64,000 nt of DNA from an uncultured Bacilli bacterium (GCA_934098565.1 CAKOON010000003.1:1-64000); one strand, 5' to 3'. Shown: positions 16,970 to 26,311, counted from the first letter of the stretch. A program made the numbers and translations. The notes: generated from the sequence alone by a model not told the origin.

Positions 16970-17065
16970 AAGAATTATATAATTATAGTTTCTTAATTGC
17001 TATAAAAATAATAAATAAATAAGAAAAAAGTGGTAAAATAAATAAGTCCAAAGGAAGGACTATAT

Positions 17066-17791
17066 ATGAAAGAATTAGATATAAATAAAGAATATAATAA
17101 TGGTGGGAGTTTATATCTAGAAGATGGTTATTTATATAAGGTTTATGATGAAATAAGTTATTTTAGAGAAGAAAAGGAAAGAAATATTAAGTTCTTAATG
17201 AATAATAATATTCCTAATACTCCTAAAATATATAAGATGTTATATAAGAATAATGAATTCAATGGTTATGTAATGGAGTATATAGATGGGGCTATAACTT
17301 TTAGAGAGTCTTTAAATAAGAATATAGATTTTATAGATAAAGTAAGTGCTATTAAAGATATTTATAAGTCCTTAAAGACTTTACATAGTTATGGAATATG
17401 TATTGGAGATATTCACTTATCTAACTTTTTATATAAAGATGGACATGGTTATTTAATAGATTTAGATGAAATAAGATATCCAGAAGATAACTTTAAATTT
17501 CGAGAGAGATATTTAGTTAAAGAAAGTATTAAAAGTGTACCTAGTAAACAGGCTAGTTTTATTACAGATAATATTAAGGTTTGTATATGTTGTTTGTCAT
17601 TTTTATATGGAATGGATTTAGAGAATATTATTTGTAAATATTCTCTTAAGAGTGTTAAAATGATTCTTAAATTCTTAATTAGTGATGAAGAATATAAAGA
17701 GATATCTAAAGTACTTGATATTAATAAACTTTGTTATTTTGATGATATATTAGTTAATAGAGTTAATAAATTAAGAGTTTTAAAGAGGTGA
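17066..17791 (+). CDS. Protein-kinase-fold protein
   Basis: 241 residues starting after GGAAGGA. It has the shape of a small bacterial kinase-like protein: a Gly-rich N-terminal strand (NGGSLYLEDGYLYKVY), hinge GYVMEYIDG, catalytic loop IGDIHLSNF with Asp115, and LIDLDEI in place of DFG. It resembles the lipopolysaccharide kinase/Rio-like group that phosphorylates small molecules or lipids more than Ser/Thr kinases. A pseudogene with the same catalytic-loop style lies at 34884-35317. Its last codons form the 5' arm of its terminator. Confidence 0.65.
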   Translation: MKELDINKEYNNGGSLYLEDGYLYKVYDEISYFREEKERNIKFLMNNNIPNTPKIYKMLYKNNEFNGYVMEYIDGAITFRESLNKNIDFIDKVSAIKDIYKSLKTLHSYGICIGDIHLSNFLYKDGHGYLIDLDEIRYPEDNFKFRERYLVKESIKSVPSKQASFITDNIKVCICCLSFLYGMDLENIICKYSLKSVKMILKFLISDEEYKEISKVLDINKLCYFDDILVNRVNKLRVLKR

Positions 17792-17818
17792 TAACTATAT
17801 TGTTATTATCTTTTTTTT
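17782..17818 (+). terminator. Rho-independent terminator overlapping a stop codon
   Basis: AAAGAGGTGATAAC pairs with GTTATTATCTTT (several G-T pairs) and ends in eight T. The 5' arm contains the last codons and TGA stop of the kinase-like gene. Confidence 0.8.
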
Positions 17819-17822
17819 ATAA

Positions 17823-17837
17823 GGGTTGGAGGGTGGG
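17823..17837 (+). other. G-rich tract GGGTTGGAGGGTGGG
   Basis: An isolated G-rich run immediately after the terminator T-run, with three G3 tracts and one G2 tract. It mirrors the C-rich run at 12117-12132 in both position (right behind a T-run) and composition and could form a quadruplex on the + strand. Confidence 0.5.
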
Positions 17838-17934
17838 AAGTAATACTAATTCTATACTAATATTAATAAAAATAATATTTATTTAAGAATAATTATGATA
17901 AAATAGTTTTATTAAATTTTAAGGGGATGATTAA

Positions 17935-19059
17935 ATGATTTATCTTGATTATGCGGCTGCAACACCAGTAAATGAAGAAGTCTTAGAGACTTATAATAAG
18001 TTAACAAAAGAATATTATGCTAATCCTAATAGTAATCATAAGTTAGGAAAGAAATCTAAAGAGTTAGTAGATAGATATACTGAAGATATTGCTAAGAGTC
18101 TAGGAGTTTTACCCGAAGAATTAATTTATACAAGTGGTGCGACAGAAGCGAATAATTTAGCTATTAAAGGAATATGTGAAAGATATAAAAGTTTTGGTAA
18201 ACATATCTTAATTAGTGCTTTAGAACATAATTCGATTGTTGCTAGTGCGGTTAAAATGCAGAGCCTGGGTTTCGAAGTAGAAGTTATTCCGGTTAGGAAT
18301 GATGGTTTAATAGATATTGAATCTTTAAAAAAGATGATAAGGAAAGATACTATTTTAGTAAGTGTTTGTAGTGTAGATAGTGAGCTTGGTTTAGTCCAAC
18401 CTATAAGTAAGATAAAAGAAGTCTTAAAAGATTATCCCCATTGTTTATTACATACGGATGCTACTCAAGGATTTGGAAAAAATAACTTAGATTTAACTAT
18501 TCCGGATTTAGTTACTTTAGCACCCCATAAGTTTTATGGTTTAAATGGTATGGGTTTACTTATTAAGAGAAAAGAATTAGGCTTAGTACCGCAAATAGAT
18601 GGAGGAAAATCAACGACTATTTATCGAGCCGGTACGCCTGAATTACCTAGTATTGGCGCCTTAGATAAAGCAATAGAAATAGCCCTAAGAAATATAGATA
18701 GTAATTATAATTACGTAGAACAATTAAATGTATTAATTAAAGATAAGTTAAAACAATATAGGAATGTAATTATTAATAACAGAGATAATAGTCTTCCTTT
18801 TACGATTAATTTTAGTATTAAGAATGTTAAGTCTTTAAAAGTAGTAGAAAGTTTAGAAGATAAAGAGATATATGTATCGGCTAAGACTAGTTGTTGTCCA
18901 ATAGAAAGTCCTTCTAAGTTAGTATATGCCTTAACTAAAGATAAATCTTTAGCTAGCACATCAATAAGAATTAGTCTATCTCATTTAACAACAAAAGAAG
19001 AAGTAGAAGAATTTTTAAAGACATTTGACAAAATTTATTATGAATATTATGAGGATTAA
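17935..19059 (+). CDS. Cysteine desulfurase (NifS/IscS-like)
   Basis: 374 residues. IYLDYAAATP at the N-terminus, TSGATEANNLA, HTDATQGFGK and the PLP-binding Lys199 in LAPHKFYG mark a class V aminotransferase-fold cysteine desulfurase; Cys320/Cys321 in KTSCC occupy the place of the persulfide-forming cysteine. It takes sulfur from cysteine and passes it to acceptors. The TtcA-like gene starts 5 bp downstream, so the sulfur probably goes to tRNA thiolation; no IscU/SufU scaffold is next to it. Confidence 0.92.
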   Translation: MIYLDYAAATPVNEEVLETYNKLTKEYYANPNSNHKLGKKSKELVDRYTEDIAKSLGVLPEELIYTSGATEANNLAIKGICERYKSFGKHILISALEHNSIVASAVKMQSLGFEVEVIPVRNDGLIDIESLKKMIRKDTILVSVCSVDSELGLVQPISKIKEVLKDYPHCLLHTDATQGFGKNNLDLTIPDLVTLAPHKFYGLNGMGLLIKRKELGLVPQIDGGKSTTIYRAGTPELPSIGALDKAIEIALRNIDSNYNYVEQLNVLIKDKLKQYRNVIINNRDNSLPFTINFSIKNVKSLKVVESLEDKEIYVSAKTSCCPIESPSKLVYALTKDKSLASTSIRISLSHLTTKEEVEEFLKTFDKIYYEYYED

Positions 19060-19064
19060 AAGAG

Positions 19065-19910
19065 ATGGAAAAGTATAAGGAAATAGAAAGAAGTATTATT
19101 AAGAAATATCGTAAAGAGATATGGAGTAGATTTACTAAAGCTGTTAAAGATTATGAACTAATAAATGAAAATGATAAGATTATGGTGTGTATTAGCGGGG
19201 GTAAGGATTCTTTTTTACTGGCTAAGTGTATTCAGGAATTAGAAAGACATGGAAAAGTTAAGTTTGAAGCTCATTATGTCGTAATGGATCCGGGGTATAA
19301 TGATTATAATAGACAATATATAATTGATAATGCTAAGTTACTTAATATTCCTATTGAAATATTTAATACAGATATTTTTGATGTTGTTAGTACAATTGAT
19401 AGTAAGAGTCCTTGTTATTTATGTGCGAGGATGCGAAGAGGATACCTATATAATAAGGCTAAAGAATTAGGGTGCAATAAAATTGCTCTTGGTCATCATT
19501 TTGATGATGTTATCGAAACCACTTTACTTTCAATGTTTTATGGTTCCGAGGTTAAGACTATGTTACCTAAATTACATAGTACTAATTTTGAAGGTTTAGA
19601 GTTAATTAGACCTTTATATATGGTTAAAGAAGCAGATATTATTTCTTGGCGAGATAGTAATGATTTAGTATTTATTAATTGTGCTTGTCGTTTTACTGAA
19701 GGGTGTTCGTTAATAAATGATGGAACCAGTAAGAGAAAAGAGATTAAAGAGTTAATAAAGAATTTAAGAAAAGTAAATAGTGACATTGATAATAGTATTT
19801 TTAGAAGTATGAATAATATTAATTTAGATTGTATTCTAGGGATGAAAAAAGATGGGGAATATAGGAGTTTCTTAGATGATTATAATTCTAAGGGTAATAA
19901 AGAAGAATAG
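19065..19910 (+). CDS. TtcA-like tRNA thiolation protein
   Basis: 281 residues. The PP-loop ATP pyrophosphatase motif SGGKDS is at 44-49, Cys117-x2-Cys120 (SPCYLC) and a later INCACRF...C match the Fe-S-cluster cysteines of TtcA-family enzymes, and LGHHFDDVIETTLL is the second nucleotide-binding motif. The family adenylates and thiolates a tRNA base (2-thiocytidine for TtcA). Directly downstream of a cysteine desulfurase, the likely sulfur donor. A role other than position 32 of tRNA cannot be excluded. Confidence 0.88.
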   Translation: MEKYKEIERSIIKKYRKEIWSRFTKAVKDYELINENDKIMVCISGGKDSFLLAKCIQELERHGKVKFEAHYVVMDPGYNDYNRQYIIDNAKLLNIPIEIFNTDIFDVVSTIDSKSPCYLCARMRRGYLYNKAKELGCNKIALGHHFDDVIETTLLSMFYGSEVKTMLPKLHSTNFEGLELIRPLYMVKEADIISWRDSNDLVFINCACRFTEGCSLINDGTSKRKEIKELIKNLRKVNSDIDNSIFRSMNNINLDCILGMKKDGEYRSFLDDYNSKGNKEE

Positions 19911-19912
19911 AT

Positions 19913-20188
19913 ATGAATAATGATATAAAGAAATTAATGTATATAGTAATGATTGATATAGAGATGCTTCTAAAGAATGAGGTCTATAAGAGTAGTAAAG
20001 ATATCTTAGGAAAGTTAAAAAATAAAATGATAGATTTTACTTTTAAAGATAAAAGAGATTTATTAGAAGAAATTACGGATTTAGTAGAAAAAGTATATCA
20101 AAAATATATGGGGAAAACTGAAGATAGTGATTATTTAGTATTATATAAAGACTTCGATAGACTATATGAATTAGTAAATAAAGATTAA
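19913..20188 (+). CDS. Hypothetical helical protein
   Basis: 91 residues, almost entirely predicted helix with many Lys/Asp/Glu (KKLMYIVMIDIEMLLKN, DLLEEITDLVEKVYQKY). No recognisable motif. It starts 2 bp after the TtcA-like gene and so belongs to the desulfurase operon; an accessory or scaffold role would be guesswork. The ribosome-binding site is weak. Confidence 0.45.
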   Translation: MNNDIKKLMYIVMIDIEMLLKNEVYKSSKDILGKLKNKMIDFTFKDKRDLLEEITDLVEKVYQKYMGKTEDSDYLVLYKDFDRLYELVNKD

Positions 20189-20207
20189 AAATGTCAGGAG
20201 GAAATGG

Positions 20208-20768
20208 ATGAAATTTAAGACATTAAGTGGAAGTGCTATGCCACCAAGATTAACTACTAAACCAGATAAAAGAGGAATTCTAATACTTAGAGAATGGCAA
20301 AGATGGTTAAGTTATTATTTAGAAAAGACCGCTAATAATTTAGAATTAATAGAGAAGAGAAAAGAAGCTGCGGAAATATTAGGTTTGATTTCTAGATATT
20401 TAAGTGAGAATGGTACTCATGAGGAATTAGTTGAAATTGAAAATTTTATTAAGAAACATAACATCTGGGACTATATAATAGTAACAGCAGATGAATTACG
20501 AGAAGCATCTTTATTATTAGAAAAATTCAGAGGATTATCATATTCAGAAATAGAAGCTGAAATAGCTAAAAAGGAAGAAAGATTTGGAGAGTTAACAAAT
20601 TCGGAATACTATGTTTTATATGAGTTAACAATTGGGTCTTTACGAAGAAATTTAGCTAGTAAAATGAATAAATCTTTAGAAGAATCTTGTAAATCTTATT
20701 TAGATAGAATAGGTCAAGAGATGGTTTATAGTCTAGAATTGGCAAGAAAAGACTGTGCTTATCGCTAA
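20208..20768 (+). CDS. Hypothetical helical protein
   Basis: 186 residues behind a perfect AGGAGG. The N-terminus (MKFKTLSGSAMPPRLTTKPDKRG) is basic and unstructured; the remainder is helical with heptad-like Leu/Glu spacing (LELIEKRKEAAEILGLISRYL, YSEIEAEIAKKEERFGELT). No membrane segment or catalytic motif is visible. It is 19 bp after the previous small gene and probably the last gene of the desulfurase-ttcA operon. Confidence 0.45.
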   Translation: MKFKTLSGSAMPPRLTTKPDKRGILILREWQRWLSYYLEKTANNLELIEKRKEAAEILGLISRYLSENGTHEELVEIENFIKKHNIWDYIIVTADELREASLLLEKFRGLSYSEIEAEIAKKEERFGELTNSEYYVLYELTIGSLRRNLASKMNKSLEESCKSYLDRIGQEMVYSLELARKDCAYR

Positions 20769-20886
20769 AATTAGATAAAATAAAAGAAATTTAGAGTGAA
20801 AATAGAATCTAAGCATCAAATTTGGTTTAACTGAATTTGTTGTTTTTAAATGTTAAAAAGATATTTACTGGAGTTTAGATTAAATA

Positions 20887-20991
20887 CTTGTAATTGAGGA
20901 AAAAATGTTTAAAATAAGAGATATTATAAATTTTTCAGAAAATATGTCTAATAATTCCTTGTAATTGACAGAAAATAATGTAAAATAAAAT
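20887..20991 (+). promoter_or_regulatory. Duplicated promoter-like element
   Basis: CTTGTAATTGA occurs at 20887-20897 and again at 20958-20968, each followed by a similar A-rich stretch ending AAAATA. The second copy contains TTGACA (20965-20970) with TAAAAT 15 bp later (20986-20991), a possible promoter for the acyl-CoA synthetase-like gene at 21011. Confidence 0.4.
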
Positions 20992-21010
20992 TAGAAATAG
21001 GAGAAGTATT

Positions 21011-22807
21011 ATGTTTGAAAAGAAATTAACAGGTTATGCAAGCATCGACAAACCACAAAATAAAGGAGCAAAATTTTTTGAGGCTCATCCTATAATACCA
21101 GATATTAATATATATACAGCCATTAAGGTTATTAGTAGTTTTTATCGTGATGAAAAGGCTGTTGATTGTTTAAAATTATCAGCAACTTATCAACAGTTAT
21201 TAGATGATGCCGTTACCGTCTCTATGGCTTTAAAAGAATTAGGGGTTAAAAAAGGTGATATTATTACCGTATCTATGCCTAATTTTTATCAGGCTGTAGC
21301 CGTTTTTATGGCCGCTAATAGAATTGGAGCAACAACAACATTTTTAAATTCTTTTGCGCCAGATGAAGAAATTGTATCATATTTAAATTTGTTTGAAAGT
21401 CCCATTTATATAAATTTTAATCGTAGTGATGAAGAAAATCAGAAGATTGTTGATAAGACTCATGTTAGATATGTTATTACTTTAGATAAAAGCAAAGTTA
21501 ATTCTTTAAGTCTTAATGGTAATTATCATTTAACTAAGAGTAATACGATTGATTTTAATACTTTAGGATGTTTGGCTAAGTTTCAAAAGAAGGCTTTCGA
21601 AAATCCATTTAATGCTTTAGATGATGCTTTAATTCTTTATACTAGTGGGACAACCGGAAAGCCTAAGGCAGTAGTTTTAACAAATAAGAATGTTTTAGCA
21701 GCCGCTACTTATTTAAAAAATTCAACTCATATTAGTGATACTCGGGGGGAAAAAAGTTTAGTTTGTGTTCCATTTACTTATCCTTATGGTTTTTCTACCT
21801 CAACACTTATGTCATTAATGTGTGGAAGAACAGCTATTTTGGCTCCATATTTATCCAAGGACAATCTATATTATTATTTGGCTAAGAATCCTAATATAAT
21901 ATTTGGAAGTCCAGCCCTTTTAGAATTAATGATGATAAATGCTCCGAAAGACTTTGATTTATCTTCGGTTAAAACTTTTATCTCTGGTGGTGATTTCTTA
22001 ACTCCAGCAAATGCTAAAAGAGGAGAAGATTTCTTTCAAGAACATAAGGCAAAGACGGTTATTACAAATGGCTCGGGAAATGCGGAAACTGTTTCTTGTG
22101 GTACAAATTCGGTAGGAATTGAAGTAAAACCAGAAACGGTTGGACGAGTTTTAACCGGCAGCGATTGCTTAGTTATAGATATGGATAAATACAATAATAA
22201 TAGAACAATAGAAGAAAAGAAAATAGGTGAAGAAGGTTTACTGCTTATTGGCGGTGAGCATGTTTTCAAAGAATATTATAAAAAACCAGAGTTAACTAAA
22301 AAGGCTAAAATTGTTGTTAATGGAAAAAATTATGTAGCAACGGGAATGTTTGGAAGGCTTGATAATGATGGTTATTTCACTTTAACTGGTCGTCAATCAA
22401 GATTTTATATAATATCTACTTTAAATAAAGTTTATTTAGATTATGTTCAGGGAGTTATAAGTAATTTTCCTTGTGTGAAAGACTGTGCTGTTGTTAAAGT
22501 TGATACTAATGATGGAAGTCTAGCGGCAAATAAAGCCTATATTGTTCTAGACGAAAGTAAAATGCTCGATAATAAAGATTTTACTAGTCAAATACTTGAT
22601 TTGTGTTTAAAGCCTATTAAAATGGTAAATGGTGATGTTGTTCAATTAAAAGAATATGAAATTCCTGCCTATATCGAGTTTGTTAATGCACTTCCTAGAA
22701 GAAAAGGAACTGAAAAAGTAGATTATCAATTGTTAGAACAAAAGGCAGCCGATGATTTAAAAAATGGCGAACCTCAAAAATTTTATAAGTTAGAACTTGC
22801 AAAATAA
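21011..22807 (+). CDS. AMP-forming acyl-CoA synthetase/ligase family enzyme
   Basis: 598 residues. The ATP/AMP motif YTSGTTGKPKAV begins at residue 210; later motifs include SGGDFLTP, NGSGNAET, YVATGMFGRLDNDGYFTLTGRQ and the hinge, with a C-terminal subdomain ending RRKGTEKVDYQ where the conserved Lys would lie. The enzyme activates a carboxylic acid with ATP and transfers it to CoA or a carrier protein. No cognate carrier gene is adjacent, so a free fatty or aryl acid substrate is as likely as any. AGGAG precedes the ATG. Confidence 0.88.
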   Translation: MFEKKLTGYASIDKPQNKGAKFFEAHPIIPDINIYTAIKVISSFYRDEKAVDCLKLSATYQQLLDDAVTVSMALKELGVKKGDIITVSMPNFYQAVAVFMAANRIGATTTFLNSFAPDEEIVSYLNLFESPIYINFNRSDEENQKIVDKTHVRYVITLDKSKVNSLSLNGNYHLTKSNTIDFNTLGCLAKFQKKAFENPFNALDDALILYTSGTTGKPKAVVLTNKNVLAAATYLKNSTHISDTRGEKSLVCVPFTYPYGFSTSTLMSLMCGRTAILAPYLSKDNLYYYLAKNPNIIFGSPALLELMMINAPKDFDLSSVKTFISGGDFLTPANAKRGEDFFQEHKAKTVITNGSGNAETVSCGTNSVGIEVKPETVGRVLTGSDCLVIDMDKYNNNRTIEEKKIGEEGLLLIGGEHVFKEYYKKPELTKKAKIVVNGKNYVATGMFGRLDNDGYFTLTGRQSRFYIISTLNKVYLDYVQGVISNFPCVKDCAVVKVDTNDGSLAANKAYIVLDESKMLDNKDFTSQILDLCLKPIKMVNGDVVQLKEYEIPAYIEFVNALPRRKGTEKVDYQLLEQKAADDLKNGEPQKFYKLELAK

Positions 22808-22822
22808 AATGCAGGTTCTTTA
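22791..22822 (+). terminator. Rho-independent terminator overlapping a stop codon
   Basis: AGAACTTGCA pairs with TGCAGGTTCT (one G-T pair) and is followed by T-rich sequence. The stem's 5' arm encodes the last residues of the preceding enzyme and its stop codon lies in the loop. Confidence 0.75.
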
Positions 22823-22878
22823 TTTATATTCAGAGACTTATTTGATATAATTAATCTTGTAAGATAGGAGTTGATAAT

Positions 22879-25194
22879 ATGCAAAGCGGTGTTTATTTTC
22901 CAATGCTGGCATTACCATTTAGTTTTTTAATGCTAATATTATATTTCGCAAAAGAACATATTAATACGAAAGAAACAAAAATATTTGGAGTACTTATTGT
23001 ATCTAATTTTTTAGGGTTACTTATAGAAATAATGTGTACGGTAGCTTCGATAATATATTTTAAACATCCTCATATAAGTAATTTTATTTATAAAGCGTAT
23101 TTAATGTATATAATCGTATGGATATCTACATTTGCTTATTATGTTTTTAGTGTAACCAGACCTAGAGGTTTAGAAGTAAGAAAAGGAAGAATTAAATTAT
23201 TTACTTTGTATTATTTATTGGTGGCAATTTTTTTAACTGTTTTGCCAATTCAATCAGTTATTGAAGATGATTTTAGGACTAGATATACTTGTGGTCCTTG
23301 TGTTAGTTTTTCTTATATAATTTCTTTTGTGGCTATAATGGTGGTTTTAGTATGTTTAATATTAAATTATAGAAAATTAAAAACAAAAAAATTAATTCCT
23401 GTATATTTGTTTTTGATAATTGGATCAATTGCTATACTTATTCAATCCTCACATCCAGAAATTTTAATGATGACTTATGTAGAAACTTTTATCTGTGTAA
23501 TAATGTATTTTACCATTGAAAATCCTGATTTAAAAATGGTTAATCAGTTAGAACTTGCTAAAAATGAGGCGGAAAAAGCAAACAGAGCTAAGTCAGATTT
23601 CTTATCTAGTATGTCTCATGAGATTAGAACACCTTTAAATGCTATTGTTGGGCTATCTAATGATATTAAAGAAAGAGGTAATTGTCCAAAAGATATGCAA
23701 GAAGATCTTAATGATATAGTTAATGCTTCGAATACTTTACTTGAAATAGTTGGTAATATCATGGATATTAATAAGATAGAATCAGATAAGATGGAAATTA
23801 TTGAGGTGCCATATAACTTTAAAGAAGAGATAGAAACCTTAGCAAGGATAGACTCAGTAAGAATTGGGGAAAAGCCAATCGAATTAACTGTTGATATAGC
23901 TAGTGATATGCCTTATGAATTAATTGGAGATAAAGGTCATATTAAAGAGATAGTTAATAATTTGTTATCCAATGCCATTAAATATACTGATAAAGGTAAG
24001 ATTGAATTAAGTGCTAAATGTATAAACAAAGATGGTATTTGTAATTTATATATTACTTGTAAAGATACCGGAAAAGGTATAAAAGCCGAGAATATTAGTC
24101 GATTATTTAATAAGTTTGATAGATTAGATGCCGAAAGAAATACGACTGTTGAAGGAACGGGACTTGGTCTTGCTATCACGAAAAAGTTAGTTGAATTAAT
24201 GGGGGGTAAAATTAATGTAGAATCAACTTTTGGTAAAGGTTCAATCTTTATGGTAAATGTTCCTCAAAGAATAGGGATGATGAGTAAACCTTTAACTAAA
24301 GAAGAATTAAATAATACAGCTGAGTTAATATTAGATTTAAGTAAGAATAATATCGATTATAGTAAAAAGAAAATCCTAGTAGTTGATGATAATAAATTAA
24401 ATATTAAAGTAGCTAGAAGAGCCTTAGAGCCTTTACATTTTAAAGAAATTGATGAGGCTGAAAATGGGTTAGTATGTGTTAATAAAATTAAAGATGGTAA
24501 TACTTATGATATTATTTTAATGGATATAATGATGCCAGTGATGAGTGGCGAGACTGCTCTTAAAAATTTAAAAGAAATAGAGGATTTTAATACTCCTGTT
24601 ATCGCCTTGACAGCAGATGCCATTGCCGGAGCCGAAGAGAAGTATAAAGAAGAAGGATTTACTAGTTATATATCTAAACCATTTAGTAAAGATCAAATAA
24701 AACTTAAATTAGATAAAGTATTTGAAAAATTAGAAAATAATAATAAAGATAAAGCAAAAAAAGATAATTCTAAAGATAAAAAAGTAAATAAAAAATTAGA
24801 TAAAAATACGAAGAAAAAAGATAATAATTATAATAAAACCTATGATGAAAAGTATTTGTTAGATAATGGAATTGACTATAAGAAGGGTGTAGAGTTATTT
24901 GAAGATATTACCACTTATAAAGAAATGTTAAGGGACTGGTATAATGATTCTTTAAGTAAATTTAAGAAAATAAAAGAATTATTAGATAAGAAAGATATGC
25001 CAAATTATAGTGTAGAAGTACATTCCTTAAAGAGTGATGCTAAGTACTTTGGAATGGATAAGTTAGCTAGTATTTCTTTAGACCATGAGTTAAAGAGTAA
25101 AGATGGCAATTATGAGTATGTTTCTAAGAATTTTAAGACTCTAGAAAAAGAAGTAAAAAGAATAATTCAAGTAGTAAGTAAGTACTTAGATTAG
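22879..25194 (+). CDS. Hybrid sensor histidine kinase with receiver and HPt domains
   Basis: 771 residues: seven hydrophobic helices (about 6-215), a short coiled coil, the dimerisation/H-box SHEIRTPLN with His247, an HATPase domain (NNLLSNAIKYT, DTGKGI, GTGLGLAI), a receiver with phosphoacceptor Asp549 in LMDIMMP, a Lys/Asn-rich linker (about 625-650) and an HPt domain with His715 in EVHSLKSDAK. It contains every step of a phosphorelay up to the output regulator. No response regulator is adjacent, so the output partner is elsewhere. The seven-helix N-terminus resembles 7TM sensor modules with unknown ligand. Confidence 0.9.
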   Translation: MQSGVYFPMLALPFSFLMLILYFAKEHINTKETKIFGVLIVSNFLGLLIEIMCTVASIIYFKHPHISNFIYKAYLMYIIVWISTFAYYVFSVTRPRGLEVRKGRIKLFTLYYLLVAIFLTVLPIQSVIEDDFRTRYTCGPCVSFSYIISFVAIMVVLVCLILNYRKLKTKKLIPVYLFLIIGSIAILIQSSHPEILMMTYVETFICVIMYFTIENPDLKMVNQLELAKNEAEKANRAKSDFLSSMSHEIRTPLNAIVGLSNDIKERGNCPKDMQEDLNDIVNASNTLLEIVGNIMDINKIESDKMEIIEVPYNFKEEIETLARIDSVRIGEKPIELTVDIASDMPYELIGDKGHIKEIVNNLLSNAIKYTDKGKIELSAKCINKDGICNLYITCKDTGKGIKAENISRLFNKFDRLDAERNTTVEGTGLGLAITKKLVELMGGKINVESTFGKGSIFMVNVPQRIGMMSKPLTKEELNNTAELILDLSKNNIDYSKKKILVVDDNKLNIKVARRALEPLHFKEIDEAENGLVCVNKIKDGNTYDIILMDIMMPVMSGETALKNLKEIEDFNTPVIALTADAIAGAEEKYKEEGFTSYISKPFSKDQIKLKLDKVFEKLENNNKDKAKKDNSKDKKVNKKLDKNTKKKDNNYNKTYDEKYLLDNGIDYKKGVELFEDITTYKEMLRDWYNDSLSKFKKIKELLDKKDMPNYSVEVHSLKSDAKYFGMDKLASISLDHELKSKDGNYEYVSKNFKTLEKEVKRIIQVVSKYLD

Positions 25195-25207
25195 TATTTA
25201 CTTTTTT
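25177..25207 (+). terminator. Rho-independent terminator overlapping a stop codon
   Basis: AGTAAGTAC pairs with GTATTTACT (one G-T pair) and runs into six T. The kinase gene's TAG is in the loop. Confidence 0.7.
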
Positions 25208-25248
25208 CTTTTGTTTTTTTATAATCGAAAGAGAAGTGAGAGGTAAGT

Positions 25249-25686
25249 ATGATAAACACAAAGTTAACAAGATTAGCAAGTAAAATAGCGTATGAAGCTC
25301 ATAAAAATCAATTTGATAAAGCAGGAGTTCCTTATATATTTCATCCTATTCATATAGCAGAGGGTATGACTACGGAAATAACCTGTATCGTGGCTCTTTT
25401 ACATGATGTTGTTGAGGATAGTAATATGACTTTAGATGATTTAAGTAAGTATTTTGATAGTACGGTAATTGAAGCTTTAAGAGTGTTAACTAAGAAGAAT
25501 GATGATAATTATGAAGAATATATTAAAAGGGTAAAAACTAATGAGATAGCTACGATAGTTAAGTTAAAAGATTTAGAACATAATATGGATTTAACAAGAT
25601 TAGATGAAGTTACGGAAGATGATATTAAAAGAAAGGAAAAGTATGAAGATGCTATTTCTTATCTAGAAATGGTTGAACTTATCTAA
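25249..25686 (+). CDS. HD-domain phosphohydrolase (SpoT/MESH1-like)
   Basis: 145 residues behind GAAGTGAGAGG. AYEAHKNQFDKAGVPYIFHPIHIAE, VALLHDVVEDSNMTLDDL and VKLKDLEHNMDLTR are the successive motifs of the RelA/SpoT-type HD domain, with the HD pair in LLHDVVED and the distal Asp in KDLEHN. There is no synthetase or regulatory domain, so it is a small alarmone hydrolase-like protein; (p)ppGpp is the most likely substrate by homology, but other nucleotides are possible. Confidence 0.85.
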   Translation: MINTKLTRLASKIAYEAHKNQFDKAGVPYIFHPIHIAEGMTTEITCIVALLHDVVEDSNMTLDDLSKYFDSTVIEALRVLTKKNDDNYEEYIKRVKTNEIATIVKLKDLEHNMDLTRLDEVTEDDIKRKEKYEDAISYLEMVELI

Positions 25687-25828
25687 AAATCTCGATTTGG
25701 TGTATGTTATGTATTTTTAAATCTTTAATTTGGTACATTTTAAGTTTTAAGTTAATAAATTCATTGAATTCTAGTTGCAATTTGTAAACAAATGTGCTAG
25801 TATAAGCAGCAACCAGGGGGAATGGTTG

Positions 25829-26311
25829 ATGAAAAAGAATAAAAAGAAGCTTGTGGTACTAGGGATTATTGGTATTTTAATAGGACTTACTGGTATGATA
25901 ATTGGTCTATACATAGGGTGTATGCATACGGATCATACGAAAGAGATATGTCCAATTACGAGATTATTGAGTGCTATATATTATGTATATCCAGAGGCTA
26001 AAGGACTGTGGTCACATCAAGTTAAGAGTATGCTAATAGCATATGATAAGGCTTCTAAAGAGATTATTAATGTTTCCTATGGAGAGATTATTGAACCGGT
26101 TTATAAAGTGAAAACAGTTGAGGCAATAGTTAGCTCTGATGAGACTGGCCATCTTTATTATGAAACTCCAGCAGGGTATACTTTACTTAATGATGGTACT
26201 GCTGAAAAGAAGATAAAAATCGGGGAACAATTTAGAGGTTTATATGGAGTTACTACATATTTTAAAGATGGTACGACAGAAGAGTTAGTTGTTATGGATT
26301 ATTCTAAATAA
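25829..26311 (+). CDS. Membrane-anchored protein with CX2TXHX2EXC motif (paralogue 1)
   Basis: I start at ATG 25829, 10 nt after AGGGGG, giving 160 residues. A basic N-terminus and one membrane helix (residues 8-30) lead directly into CMHTDHTKEICPITR, with Cys31, Thr34, His36, Glu39 and Cys41. The outer part ends YGVTTYFKDGTTEELVV, closely matched by YGLTAHFADGTSKSLVL in paralogue 2. Three consecutive genes share the motif at equal spacing. I do not recognise the family; the paired Cys with His could bind a metal or form a disulfide outside the membrane. Confidence 0.6.
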   Translation: MKKNKKKLVVLGIIGILIGLTGMIIGLYIGCMHTDHTKEICPITRLLSAIYYVYPEAKGLWSHQVKSMLIAYDKASKEIINVSYGEIIEPVYKVKTVEAIVSSDETGHLYYETPAGYTLLNDGTAEKKIKIGEQFRGLYGVTTYFKDGTTEELVVMDYSK

